Origin: Oxyruncus cristatus
Taxonomy: Eukaryota; Chordata; Aves; Passeriformes; Cotingidae
Assembly: GCA_013399855.1 (NCBI GenBank)
Contig: VXAY01001316.1
Coordinates: 286,680 to 350,679 of the forward strand
Length of the DNA: 64,000 nucleotides
Direction: 5' to 3'
Part shown: in pieces, positions 55,446 to 64,000 of the stretch
How the letters are laid out: each line of letters begins with the position of its first letter
Numbering within the stretch: the first letter of the stretch is position 1
The notes under the pieces: model-generated
What the model was told of the DNA's origin: nothing
Databases searched by the model: none
Seen by the model: only the letters and a program-made list of their open reading frames with translations
Made by a program: the position numbers and the translations under genes

Positions 55446-55532
55446 CAAGCAACCTCCGATAGGGATCGCTGAGAATAAAGTCACTTCATTTACAAACTGG
55501 GGAGCCAGATCTGATAGACATCAACATTCGAG
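55446..55532 (+). other. Exon-like segment (87 bp) with strong splice sites
   Basis: Preceded by a pyrimidine-rich ctcctggctcttttgcag ending at 55445 and followed by GAG/GTAAGTC at 55530-55538, both close to consensus. The length is 29 codons' worth. One frame is open throughout (after one leading base: KQPPIGIAENKVTSFTNWGA, then RSDRHQHS), and the other two have stops. An in-frame length fits a cassette exon. No protein family was recognised and no partner exon was found. It lies within 150 bases of an apparent minus-strand 3' UTR, which complicates the reading. It may be a noncoding RNA exon or a chance arrangement. Confidence 0.3.
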
Positions 55533-55679
55533 GTAAGTCAAGGAGTGATGGAGCGCTGCCAGCTCCCCAAATGAATATTCATGGCAAATATTCCCCCAGC
55601 TCTGAGCTGAAGAGAAGCTGGCAGCGGAAAGGCTGCCCCTGGGAAGGGGAAGGAGAGGGACCAGGCTTCTTTCATCATT

Positions 55680-55685
55680 TTTATT
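55680..55685 (-). terminator. Putative polyadenylation signal
   Basis: AATAAA on the minus strand, in the sequence gcactcaataaaaatgatg, followed within 30 bases by a CTGGTCCC-type stretch. It supports a transcript ending at about 55655-55665. Confidence 0.4.
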
Positions 55686-55789
55686 GAGTGCAATTTTCTC
55701 TTTAGTACAATATTCTCTGAAAGTTACTGTTACAAACTCCGACAATTTCAACACAATCAACAAATTGGGGAAGGAGGGGGGGCGGGTTG

Positions 55790-55813
55790 NNNNNNNNNNN
55801 NNNNNNNNNNNNN
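55790..55813. other. Assembly gap (24 N)
   Basis: Twenty-four undetermined bases after a G-rich stretch (gaggggggggcgggttg) and before an A-rich one. The G-run probably stopped sequencing, and the true gap length may differ. Confidence 0.98.
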
Positions 55814-55879
55814 GAAGGGCAAAAAAAATTCCAAGGGTTGAAATCTTTTACAGACATGTCACTGGTTATGTACAGGACA

Positions 55880-55905
55880 GGGAAGGGGGGGACGGGGACC
55901 CGGGG
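55880..55905 (+). other. G-quadruplex-capable stretch
   Basis: Four G runs separated by AA, AC and ACCC (ggg aa ggggggg ac gggg accc gggg). This meets the usual G3+ with 1-7-base loops rule. It lies in the putative last exon of the minus strand, so in RNA it would be the C-rich strand. Confidence 0.5.
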
Positions 55906-56009
55906 TGCTGTGGGGACCCCCCGAGCATCGTCTGGTGGGTGGCGGGGGGAGCGGTCCCGGGGACCCCTCCTGGTGCTGCTGCCCGGCTGCAATGCTGGAC
56001 TCTCCGCCC

Positions 56010-56569
56010 CTGCAAGGCAAGAGGGAAAGGAGAGAAGGGTGAGAATAAGCACATCCAGTGCTCAAGACTTGCTACATCCCTCACCACCGAACCCCCCATC
56101 CCATCCCACAGCCGGCGGGGACTGCGCCCAGTGAAACCCAAAGGCTTCTTCCAGCAGATACAGCCTCTCAATAAAAAAAGGGGAAAAAAAACGCACCAAA
56201 AGCAGGGATTAATTAATATGCTGTCAGAAAAATGATGATTTCACTGAAAGCTCTCTGTTTCTCCTCGGGGGGGAAAGGAAGGGAATGGAGGAGACGGATT
56301 TCTTTGTGAAGCCGAGATGCTTCGGGGAGCGGAGGCTGAGACGCGATTCTGGGGGCGGGAGGGTTTCCATGTCCCCCAGCAGGCAGGTTGCCTTTTCCCC
56401 ACCTCCCACTGCAAGATGAGCACCCCCGGGTCGAACACAGGAGCAAATCAGAAAGCACCATGAATCGTTTTCCAATGTAACAAAAAATTCCCCATCTTCT
56501 CCACTGCTGGGGGGAAGCCAGAATGTCTCAGAACCAGAGGAGCAGCCCCAGGGGCACCTTCTCCTCACC
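56010..56569. other. Putative intron sequence of the minus-strand gene
   Basis: If the last-exon call is right, this is the 3' end of the preceding intron. It contains cctctcaataaaaaaagggg near 56161 and mixed sequence. No repeat recognised. Confidence 0.25.
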
Positions 56570-57150
56570 CTGCAACCAAGAAGTGCCGCCCAGCATCAAA
56601 TTCCATTATTTAGCCACTTTGGGAAGGCAGAGATGCTTTTGATATACAATTGTGCCTTGGAAACATAAAGGCAGCACATTAAGTAACAAAGCAATTGACT
56701 GCTGGGTCCCTTTGCTGGGCCATCGAAAGCTGGGGCTCACTGGCTAATTATTGCTGGGGTCCCCGTGCCTCTCCAAACATACCAACGCTTTCAGAAACCC
56801 ACTCCAGCTGTGCCTGACATTTCACTCCTATTAAAATTCATCGTTCTCCTGAATGGAAATAATTTCTTTCTTTAGCAAACCCAGGTAGTAATGAAAGTTT
56901 TATTTAGTAATGTAGTGTTTGGTGGAAAAAGGGGCAGAGAAAAGAGAAGAGAAATTGAGATTATCTTAAGAAAAAAGGACTTTCAGCTGGGGGAAAAGAT
57001 ATTGCTGGGTGGTATTCCTTAGGCACAGGGGTCCATTTCTGGTGCCGTGCTTGGACGTTTGGCCTCACAGCTCCCCTTAATGTAACTGGGAGCAGAACAG
57101 CAAAACAGCTGGAAGAAGGCAGTAACAGAAATATAATTAATGTAACGATG
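56570..57150. other. AT-rich candidate conserved element
   Basis: catcaaattccattatttag, aacaaagcaattgactgctg, ctggctaattattgctgggg, tcctattaaaattcatcgtt and tataattaatgtaacgatg words over nearly 600 bases, without transposon pattern. Confidence 0.38.
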
Positions 57151-57157
57151 CTGAGCC

Positions 57158-57177
57158 GGGCGGGTCCTGGGGGTGGG
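57158..57177 (+). other. G-quadruplex motif
   Basis: GGG C GGG TCCT GGGGG T GGG: four G runs with loops of 1, 4 and 1 bases, a textbook stable arrangement. It sits at the left edge of a CpG-rich region. Confidence 0.6.
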
Positions 57178-57600
57178 TGTGACCAGAGGTGGGTGCCCAA
57201 GTCCGGGTGGTGACAGGATTTGTATCGGCTGCGGGTTCGGCCGCATCAAAGCCGGTGCTGAGCGATGGTTCCAGCCCCGGGCGCTGCTCCGGCTCCTCCT
57301 CCACCTTCCCCCACGGCCTTTCCCAGCTCCTTCAGCCGCTGTCGCCCGACCCGCCCGGCAGCAGCAGGGCCCGGGCAGGGTTCGGGGATTTGTTTTCCCC
57401 GGGGAACCCACGCCCGGCCGGGGGTGGCGGCTGCCGGCTCAGCTCTCCCGCACCAGCTGCAGCCCTGCCCTTCGTCCTGGCAAAAACGGTCCGGGGGCAG
57501 CTACAGAGGATCTGGGCCGATCCCAAAGGATGGATCCCAAAGGACAGCTGGAGGAGGACGGGGAGGGGACAGCACAGCACATCCCCCAGGTACTGAATCA
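57178..57600. promoter_or_regulatory. CpG-rich region, possible island or promoter
   Basis: CpGs cluster in ctgcgggttcggccgcatca, gtcgcccgacccgcccggca and cacgcccggccgggggtggc. Frames of 130-170 codons occur on both strands because stop codons are rare in such GC-rich DNA, so they carry little weight. No TATA box or clear donor was found. It could be a CpG-island promoter, an intragenic island, or a coding exon too diverged to recognise. Confidence 0.35.
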
Positions 57601-57741
57601 CCCCCCTCATCGCACCTCCTCCTCCCCGAGCTCCGGTGTGGGAACCCCTGCGGGCGGCACGGAGGGCTTTGATCTCAGCCTGGAAGTGCTGGCGTGACAC
57701 AAATAGCAACAAAAAATAAAAGGCCACGTTTGTGCCAGGAG

Positions 57742-57833
57742 AAGGCGTTCCATGGGGGAAGGTGCTCCATGGGGGAAGGCGTTCCAAGGGGGAAGGCGTT
57801 CCAAGGGGGAAGGCCTTCCATGGGGGAAGGCGT
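57742..57833 (+). repeat. 17-bp minisatellite (about 5.5 copies)
   Basis: Unit AAGGCGTTCCATGGGGG repeated from 57742 with few changes: copies differ mainly at CAT/CAA and GCG/GTG positions. The last copy degenerates at cgttatcagcccc. Confidence 0.93.
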
Positions 57834-57876
57834 TATCAGCCCCAGCATGGCCGCAGGGCAGTGAGCAGCATGGCTG

Positions 57877-58062
57877 GGATACGGGCAGTGGTTGGGATGT
57901 GAGCAGTGGTTGGGATGTGAGCAGTGGTTGGGATGCAGGCTGGGATGTGAGCAGTGGTTGGGATGTGGGCTGGGATGTGAGCAGTGGTTGGGATGCAGGC
58001 TGGGATGTGAGCAGTGGTTGGGATGCAGGCAGTGGTTGGGATGTGGGCAGTGCTTGGGATGG
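57877..58062 (+). repeat. 18/12-bp compound minisatellite
   Basis: 18-bp unit GGGATGTGAGCAGTGGTT alternates in part with a 12-bp shortened unit GGGATGCAGGCT, giving a 30-bp higher-order repeat in the middle of the array. About ten units in all. The long open frames here (minus-strand HIPTTA/CIPTTAHIP patterns, plus-strand WDVSSG patterns) are translations of the repeat. Confidence 0.93.
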
Positions 58063-58589
58063 GATGTAAACCCAGCTGTAAATGCATAGGCTGCTGTGCC
58101 TACATGATGGAAAAAAGAGGAGGTAGCTGGTGGGAGCAGGGAAGGGATGGAGGCAGCTCTGGGAATGATCCAAAGCCATCGCTGTGTCCTGCAGGTCCTC
58201 CCTGGGCACCGGCCCATATCCAACCCCTCTGGAATGGGGAGTCACATCTCACTGCCCTTTCCCTGGGGCAGGAGCCTCCCAGAGCGCCCTCCTCATCTGG
58301 GCACCACTGGAGTTGTGACATGGCACTGCCACCCAGGCACTAACCCCAGACAAAAGACCTGAGTCCCTGCCCACAGCAGCCTCTGGCCATGGACACCTTC
58401 CCAAATATTTAGGCTGGGGAATGTGAAGGGTTCACCCAAAGCACGGTGGGGAGAAGGCCGAACCAACCAATATGGGCATGCTCCACGTGCCCCTGTCTGT
58501 GGAAGTCCCCTCAAGGCCCGAGGCTCTCCCGGCTCCTCAGACAACACTTGGCATGGGCTGTGCCTCCCGCCGTCAGTCCCGCTCCGCGC
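58063..58589. other. Single-copy noncoding DNA
   Basis: Mixed, GC-leaning sequence after the minisatellites. Nothing recognised. Confidence 0.4.
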
Positions 58590-59030
58590 TAATTAGCATT
58601 GATAATTGCACTGATGGTGACCATAATTTTCCTGCCCTCTCTCCCTTACCCTCACACAAGGGTTCAATCGCCTAATGAGACCCCTGGGGATAATCAAAGA
58701 GAGGAGCAGGTTCCCCCCACCGCGACGGCAGCTCCTGCACCACGTGTGGGGATGGGAGAGCGGAGAAGGCAAAGGCACAGCCCAACCTGTGGGTGGGGAA
58801 AGCTGCTGAGCCTTCTTTACTTGGGGACACCGAGAAAAGTTCACTCCAATTAATTTTTTAAGTGGATAGGCGTTAATCCCCCTACACTTACCTAGAATTA
58901 ACGCAGCGCTAAGTAGATTTTTGCCTAATCCACTTCCACATCCGCCCCGAAAGGGCACTGTCTGTTTCGGGAGGGAGCAGAGTTCAACTAATCCACTTAA
59001 AACACACGCCTGGTTTGTTCAGATTAACTT
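58590..59030. other. Candidate regulatory element with symmetric NKX- and HNF1-like sites
   Basis: Holds three AAGTGGAT-type words (TTAAGTGGAT at about 58858-58867, ATCCACTT at 58928-58935, TAATCCACTTAA at 58989-59000), the core of NKX2-type homeodomain sites. It also holds the inverted pair GCGTTAAT (58870-58877) and ATTAACGC (58897-58904), whose halves match HNF1-type half-sites. The first 150 bases include tagcattgataattgcactg. Binding preferences come from those families; function is inferred. Confidence 0.42.
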
Positions 59031-59774
59031 CCTCCAGCATTTCCCTCCAGGGACGGGCCAGGAGACCTCAACACCATCCCACCAATGCCGCTGTCCGTGA
59101 GTCGGGGTCTGCTGGGACCCCAAACCAGCCACTGCAGCAGAGCCACAGAGCGGGGTGGGACAGCCAGGGGCTTCACAGCCTTTTAAATTCCAGGGGCCAG
59201 AGGAAGCAGAGCGGAAGCAGCAGAGATGCCTGGACACAGACAGACAGACAGACAGACAGGGAGGGAGGGGCAGCCCAGGCTGGAGGGATGCTCACAGTGC
59301 TGCTCCATGGAGGACAGCCAGCCAAAACAGAAGGCCCTGGAACACTATCCCAAGTGGCAGCAGCTCTGACAACCCCGAGAGGCTCAGGAGAAGGGCACCA
59401 TGGTCACCACAGGAAGGTGCACTCCCCTCTCCAGCACCCATCTGCTGCTCTGAGGTGAAGCAAGAGACCAGATTTAAAGCCTGGATGCTCACAGTTCCCA
59501 TCTCACACCTCTTCTGGCCATGTAAAGCAGAGGACACCCTCTCCTGACTGGAAAGCTCCTCCTTCCACACCAAGCCCTGGTATGGGAACACAGCCCATCA
59601 GGGTCCAGGGATGGACACAAGCCAGCAGATCTCCCCTGAGACACAGACACAGAACCAAACCCTGAGGACATAAAAAATGGGAGAGGCACAAACTGACTCT
59701 CACACCTCCCAGAGACAGGGCTTGGAGGAGGTTAAGCTGAGCTGGGACAGGCACAGCCATTCCTACATGGCAGA
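59031..59774. other. Single-copy DNA with a (CAGA)n run
   Basis: A CAGA microsatellite of about six units lies at 59237-59260, followed by ggagggagggg. The rest is mixed, with overlapping frames of 100-147 codons on both strands. Nothing else recognised. Confidence 0.45.
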
Positions 59775-59825
59775 AGGGTTGGACCAGATGATCCCAGAGG
59801 AACCTTTCCAACCCACAAAAATATT
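59775..59825 (+). mobile_element. CR1 LINE terminal fragment
   Basis: agggttggaccagatgatcc followed by cagaggaacctttccaaccc is the end of a sense CR1 3' UTR. Only about 50 bases remain. Confidence 0.65.
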
Positions 59826-60239
59826 AAAGATATAAGCTGGAACTGGAACAGTGTGGAGAAACCACTGATGGGGTGAAACAATTCACCATTGGAATCCCAC
59901 TGGTGTGGACTTTGCTTCTCCTCCATCACTGCTCAAGAAGTTTCTGGTGCTTCCAAAATTGCAAGAAGACTCACTGGGAATGGCCAGCCCAAGCTGTAAT
60001 TAGACCAGCACCCACCCTGGCAGGATCCTTCATGGAAGAGGCACAAGAGCAGATAATGATACGAGTGTTAAATCCCCCCTGCAGCTCCTTGTGCAGGGGG
60101 GACTTTGGGGGAGCAGGGCACGAGCTCAGCACCTGGATGAGTGCCAGAGCTGGATGTGAGCCCTGGCCCCCACCACCTGCTTTTCCGTCGGCAGTTCAAG
60201 GAGGACGAGTGGCCTTGGAGCTACAGAAGGTTTCTGGGT
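59826..60239. other. Single-copy noncoding DNA
   Basis: Nothing recognised. Confidence 0.4.
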
Positions 60240-60484
60240 CTGTAAATCCATTCCCTGCCTCAGAAGCTGATTGATCCTTTTTCTTTTTAAAGTCAGATTC
60301 AATGTTTAAGAGTAACGATTTCCAAGTGAACACAGAGTGGCTCGAATATATCGGCAGTTTTTATGGATCAGAGGCAAAAGCCTTAGTTCAGACCCTAAAG
60401 AACAGAGACGTGTCTGTCCCCACCAAAGAACAACAGCAAGGGTTGGTGGCAGTGAAAAAACCCGTCATAGGTGATGCCCAATGA
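60240..60484 (+). other. Open frame or conserved element of unknown nature
   Basis: A T-rich tract (gatcctttttctttttaaag) is followed by a frame open from about 60281 through an ATG at 60302 to TGA at 60484: 60 codons from the ATG. The product would read MFKSNDFQVNTEWLEYIGSF, then a lysine- and glutamine-rich C-terminal half (KNRDVSVPTKEQQQG). Composition is protein-like, with few of the Ser/Pro/Cys runs seen in chance frames here. No family is recognised, and acceptor strength and downstream donor (ATAG/GTGATG) are ordinary. It may be a small exon, a degraded pseudogene or an AT-rich noncoding element. Confidence 0.25.
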
Positions 60485-60774
60485 TTTATCCCAGGCCATG
60501 GGCCAGCTGGGATGTTCCCCTGGCTCCCACAGGGATGTCCTCAGGAGGCAGGCAGGTTCATTGATGAGATCTCTGCAAACCAACCCCAAACCAACCCTTC
60601 CCTCCCTCTGAATCAAACACCCCAGAGAAGCGGAAAGCAGAAGAGGAGATCCCGTGGGGCTCGGGACGGCATGTGGGGAGCTCCTGGCGCAGAGATGGGG
60701 GACAGAGAGGCAGAGAGAAGGACAGCCCTGATTCCTCCCTGGGAAAGGAGCATTAGAGGCACCACAAGCTGACA
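60485..60774. other. Single-copy noncoding DNA
   Basis: Nothing recognised. Confidence 0.4.
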
Positions 60775-61110
60775 GGCTCGGAAATAATGGTCTGAGATCG
60801 CTCTTATTTAAAAACCGGCCGCCTGCTGTTTTCATCGCAGCCCTGCTCTGACTTGCAGCAACATTTAAAATTAAATATACATAAGTGCTTTCAAAGAACT
60901 GTTAATTTGAAGGTCATTAAATGGCATAAAATACATTCCTCTTTTTTTGTGTAGAAAGAGGCACATAATAACACCATGAATACACGCTCCTCTTCCCCGT
61001 TCAGACGCTCGCTCCTGCCTCGAATGTGCGAGAGCTTTGGATTCACCTTCGCTGGCAGCAGCACGACATCTCCTTTTAATTACTGCTGTTGAGAAAGCTG
61101 CTGCCTCCTC
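60775..61110. other. AT-rich candidate conserved element
   Basis: gctcttatttaaaaaccggc, acatttaaaattaaatatac, gttaatttgaaggtcattaa (includes GGTCATTAA at 60912) and tccttttaattactgctgtt, with CpGs in between (cagacgctcgctcctgcctc). No transposon pattern. Confidence 0.4.
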
Positions 61111-61999
61111 CATCACACCCAGGGATGGGGCTTTATAAAAGACACAGAAACCCCCAGGGACAACCACACAGCTGAATTGCCAGTGGGGATTTTTTGAGGG
61201 ATGAGGAGAGTGACAGTGGGGCTGGTGGTGGAGGGAGGAGGCAACATGAAGCCAGTTGGCAACACCCACTCCAGACATGAGCATCTTGCCCACTGATTCT
61301 CACACAAGACTTCAGGCCAAGCTCAGAGCAGGGTTTTGGTAGCAAAAAGTCTCATTTTTAAGGCTCCATGCAAAAAGACAAAGCCAATCCAGACACAAAA
61401 AAACCCTAAAAAAGACACAAAAAGGCTGAGGTTTTTACAGTTGCCATAGAAATGGCGAGAAGGAGCTGACAACTGCAAAGTGTCTCAGTGAAAGGACAGG
61501 ATCGGAGGCGAGGGTGAGGTGGGCTCACCCCGGCAAGGAGCTGCATCCGTGTGCTGCTGCTGAGAGTTGGGACACAGCCACGGGAGCAAGGCAACAAAGC
61601 TCCACCTACGAGCAGTTACAGGGGGCCAGGATCCACCCTGGGGGTTTCCACCAGCTGTGGGCACCTCCCAGCACTAGCACATGGCAGCTGAACCCACCAG
61701 GACCCTGTGGGATGGATGGAGCCCAGCCCGGAGGACAGGCCTGTGGAGTTGGTCCTCTTTGATCCCAAAATGCCTTTTTCTTCCTTGTAAGCCAAAACTT
61801 TGCAGAGGAAAAAATAATTTTTTTAAGTCATTCCTTCTCCTTTGGGATCAAGCAAAGGAAGTCCAACACTAACCAGCATGGATCAGACGTGAAATGGGAG
61901 TGTTCATTTTTAGGGCAGGGAAGAGGCTCTCGACAGGGTACCATCAAAGAGAGGCCACCTTGGCATGTGATGAAGGAAAAGAGAAGCAGTCCAAACACA
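61111..61999. other. Single-copy noncoding DNA
   Basis: 61390-61430 is A-rich. Otherwise mixed. Nothing recognised. Confidence 0.4.
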
Positions 62000-62330
62000 A
62001 CCCTGCTGTCATGACCAGGCAGGGATAACATGTCGCTCCCAGACAGAAGGGCTTCAGAGTTTCGAAAACTGATTGTACTTGGAAGAAAGGCCTCTGAAGA
62101 AACAAAATGGTCCATCAGAAGTCATCTGAAATTTTTACGTTATTTTTTTTTCAATAAAAAGCAAAAATCAAACATAACTGCTTTGCACTTTCCCCCTTGT
62201 TTTTCATTAACAGACTGATGCCCTTTGGTGAAATCTTCCATTTTGGATGAAAAGGCTTTTATGGAAAGGCAGGAGAGCAGGTGGCCCATGGTAACCCTCC
62301 CCCAAGCATTCTTTTGAGAGTAACTCCCTT
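62000..62330. other. AT-rich candidate conserved element
   Basis: gagtttcgaaaactgattgt, aatttttacgttattttttt, ttcaataaaaagcaaaaatc and tgtttttcattaacagactg words. Includes an AATAAA at 62153 with no exon evidence before it. Role inferred. Confidence 0.33.
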
Positions 62331-62794
62331 GGCCCACAATGCCTCATTTCTGCAGGGATTTGTTTGAGCCACCTGCACCATCCATCTGCTGCTGGGCTCT
62401 CCTGTGACCCTGGAGGGGACATCTCCAGGCCCCCAAGCTGGGTGGACCCGGTACAAGGCCAAGATGCCACCTTGGTGGGGACAGCTGTTTAGGAGAGGTG
62501 GGATATGGGAATCATCTGCTACAACACAGCCCAGGAGCCATCAGACAGCTGGGAGAGACCACCAGCCCTGGCAATGCCCAGGGGCACCCCTGTGGCCACG
62601 TGTCAGGGGTGTTGGGCAGCACGGGCAGGCCAAGGAGCACCATCCACCCTGGGAAATCAAACTAGGATGTAAAGCAGGACTCGGTATCTCCAAAAGCATC
62701 CAAGCACCTGGGCAGCCTGTTTACCCACTCAGGAGCATCCAGTCTGCTGGGTGGGATGGGCAGGACTGAATACTTCGTATTTCATATTCAAGAT
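62331..62794. other. Single-copy noncoding DNA
   Basis: Nothing recognised. Confidence 0.4.
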
Positions 62795-63035
62795 GAAATG
62801 GCCTCAAGATGCGCCAGGGGAGGTTCAGGTTCGACAACAGAAGAATTTTTTCACTGAAGGAGTAGATAAACATTGGAAGGGGCTGCCCAGAGAGGTGGTG
62901 GAGGTGGTGGAGTCCCCCACCTTGGAGGCATTTAAGGAAAGACTGGACATTGCACTCGGTGATCTGGTCTGGCTGGCAAGGTGGGGATTGGTCAAAAGGT
63001 GACTCGATCTATTCTAACCCTAATGATTCTGTATC
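62795..63035 (+). mobile_element. CR1 LINE, ORF2 C-terminus and 3' UTR
   Basis: Sense copy. The frame reads [23 protein letters not shown] sequence with ESPTLEAFKERLDIALGDL, the end of CR1 ORF2 (an extra GAGGTGGTG unit is duplicated in it). The 3' UTR ends ctaaccctaatgattctgta. Confidence 0.9.
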
Positions 63036-63179
63036 AAAGGTTTCATATTAAGAAAGGGTTAAAAAGGGTGAAAAAGGGGCAGTGGTGTCACAGAGAGGAC
63101 CCTGAGCAGGGCAGCAGGACCCGCTGCCTCGCAGGTGTTTGCGCAGCCAGGCAACGCAGCAGGAGAGTCGTAAAGGTGG
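63036..63179. other. Short unique interval
   Basis: Directly after the CR1 tail there is an imperfect aaagggttaaaaagggtgaa repeat at 63053-63080. Nothing else recognised. Confidence 0.4.
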
Positions 63180-63590
63180 AGTATTGATATTTAGCCTGTG
63201 TGGCTGTCAGTCGTTCCTTTAAATGCCTTTAGCTTCCTTCTAATAAAAGAGAAATCATAAAAAACCCCACAAAGGACCCTTCACCACGAGTGAATATCAA
63301 TGTGGCGCGGCAGCGCATTAGCATGCACGGCGCCCGCTCCATCTGCATGTTGTGTTCCGTGTGACAACATCCTGGAATACAGATTTGGGCCACGAGTATC
63401 CCGAGAGGTATTAGTGATCGTCTATCAGACAGGACCAGGAGCAGTCCCTGCTGTTGTAAACAAGGGGTGTTCTTCTCTGCCTCTTTCTCTGGGGGGAGTT
63501 CAGTGATTTGAAACGAGCTCATTCCTGAATCTTGTTAGTTCCTGTTCTTTGGCGGAGCGCGGGTCATCTTCCTTAGGATGAAAGAGTGCC
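63180..63590. other. Candidate conserved element with CpGs
   Basis: gtcgttcctttaaatgcctt, ttctaataaaagagaaatca, gtggcgcggcagcgcattag, catgcacggcgcccgctcca, gaggtattagtgatcgtcta. AT-rich words mix with many CpGs that have escaped the usual decay. No transposon pattern. Confidence 0.38.
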
Positions 63591-63834
63591 AGACGTAAAG
63601 AGCACCCCATCCCCAGGTGATGAACCATCAGCATGAGCCAAAGAACGTGCTCCTCATGGACCACCACGAACCAAGCACGTGCTCCCCACAGGATACACGG
63701 GGGTCCCCCCAGCCACAGCAAACACCAATGGCCACAGCAATGATCCCACCCAGGACATGTGGACAGCGATGGCAGCAGGCGGAGGGAGGGCTTGGCCCTT
63801 TGTGTTCGGTGGCAGCCTGGTGAGGCGCCTCCAG

Positions 63835-64000
63835 GCATAGGTGGGTGTCAGGAATACGATGGGGCAGATGGGCATGGAGCAATCCCATGGTGTGGATGGA
63901 TATGGGGCAGCCCCGTGGCAAGGACACACATGGGGAAAACCCACAGCACAGGTGGATGTGAGGCATCCTCATGGCACTGATGGACACAGGGCATCACTAC
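63835..64000 (+). repeat. Degenerate minisatellite of about 28-33 bp, running off the window
   Basis: Successive units begin ggtgtggatggatatggggc, ggacacacatggggaaaacc, ggtggatgtgaggcatcctc and gatggacacagggcatcac, with gatggggcagatgggcatgg before them. Units vary in length and sequence. The array continues past base 64000. Confidence 0.65.

Larger units (their letters stand above)
55660..56009 (-). other. Putative last exon and 3' UTR of an unidentified gene
   Basis: On the minus strand a long pyrimidine tract (ctcacccttctctcctttcc) leads to CCTTGCAG, with the exon starting at 56009. The next 140 or so bases are GC-rich and open in more than one frame. One frame ends TMLGGSPQHPGSPSPPSLSC plus T and TAA at 55866-55868; another ends VHNQ and TGA slightly further on. 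The remainder is AT-richer and contains AATAAA (55685-55680) about 180 bases after the first stop, as expected for a 3' UTR. A gap interrupts it. I could not name the gene or choose the frame. An upstream donor and exon were not found between 56009 and 64000, so they may lie beyond the window. Confidence 0.4.

Noticed and set aside
57742..58062. Regularly spaced repeats considered as a CRISPR-like array
   Set aside because: The units are directly adjacent with no unique spacers, and the context is vertebrate. These are minisatellites.
57607..58245. 212- and 182-codon minus-strand frames with PTTAHIP- and SQPLLT-like repeats
   Set aside because: They are translations of the 17-bp and 18/12-bp minisatellites, whose unit lengths keep frames open.
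62153..62158. AATAAA in an AT-rich block, considered as a transcript end
   Set aside because: There is no exon, acceptor or open frame before it, and the hexamer is common by chance in AT-rich DNA.
1..64000. Search for tRNA, rRNA, snRNA and microRNA genes by eye
   Set aside because: No A/B-box pairs, conserved rRNA words or long clean hairpins were recognised. A covariance-model scan would be needed to exclude small RNAs.

Overview
This window is vertebrate nuclear DNA, almost certainly from a bird. The main evidence is about 27 copies or fragments of CR1, the dominant avian LINE. They carry the usual end consensus (gaatcacagaatggtt... on the minus strand, ...ccttccaaccnaatgattct on the plus strand) and pieces of the avian CR1 reverse-transcriptase frame. 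Two LTR-retroelement remnants also look avian: one begins with the ERVL-type start TGTCCTGGTTTCAGCTGGGA. Base composition is moderate to high GC, broken by AT-rich blocks. Species cannot be read from the sequence.

I find no complete protein-coding gene, tRNA, rRNA, CRISPR array or other recognisable RNA gene. Nearly all open frames are short and chance-like, and the longest ones run through CR1 copies, tandem repeats or GC-rich DNA. The best hints of genes are four. A minus-strand last exon plus 3' UTR lies at about 55660-56009 (long pyrimidine tract and CAG, then AATAAA). An 87-bp exon-like segment with near-perfect splice sites lies on the plus strand at 55446-55532. A possible plus-strand terminal exon lies at 2780-3200. 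Dense CpG islands lie at 43080-43250 and 57158-57600. None could be tied to a named gene.

Layout. 1-12.6 kb: an old CR1 reverse-transcriptase remnant, a purine-rich tract, several short CR1s, an AT-rich block with two POU octamers, and an LTR of an endogenous retrovirus. 12.6-24 kb: mostly single copy, AT-rich blocks rich in homeodomain cores, and one CR1 broken by an inverted CR1 piece. 24-36 kb: several CR1s, an ERVL LTR piece, two ancient amniote-type CR1 relics, and an exact 178-bp duplication across a single N that is almost certainly an assembly error. 36-48 kb: AT-rich candidate regulatory blocks, an assembly gap in poly-T, a CpG island and three copies of one CR1 subfamily. 48-64 kb: more CR1s, the gene-like signals, a second gap, minisatellites, and a block with paired NKX-like and HNF1-like sites.

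Overall it reads as intergenic or intronic DNA with regulatory character, of the kind that flanks developmental genes. The blocks called candidate conserved elements rest on composition and motif content only; conservation was not measured. I see no clear undescribed system. The leads most worth following are the gene-like features near 55.4-56.0 kb and the paired-motif blocks.
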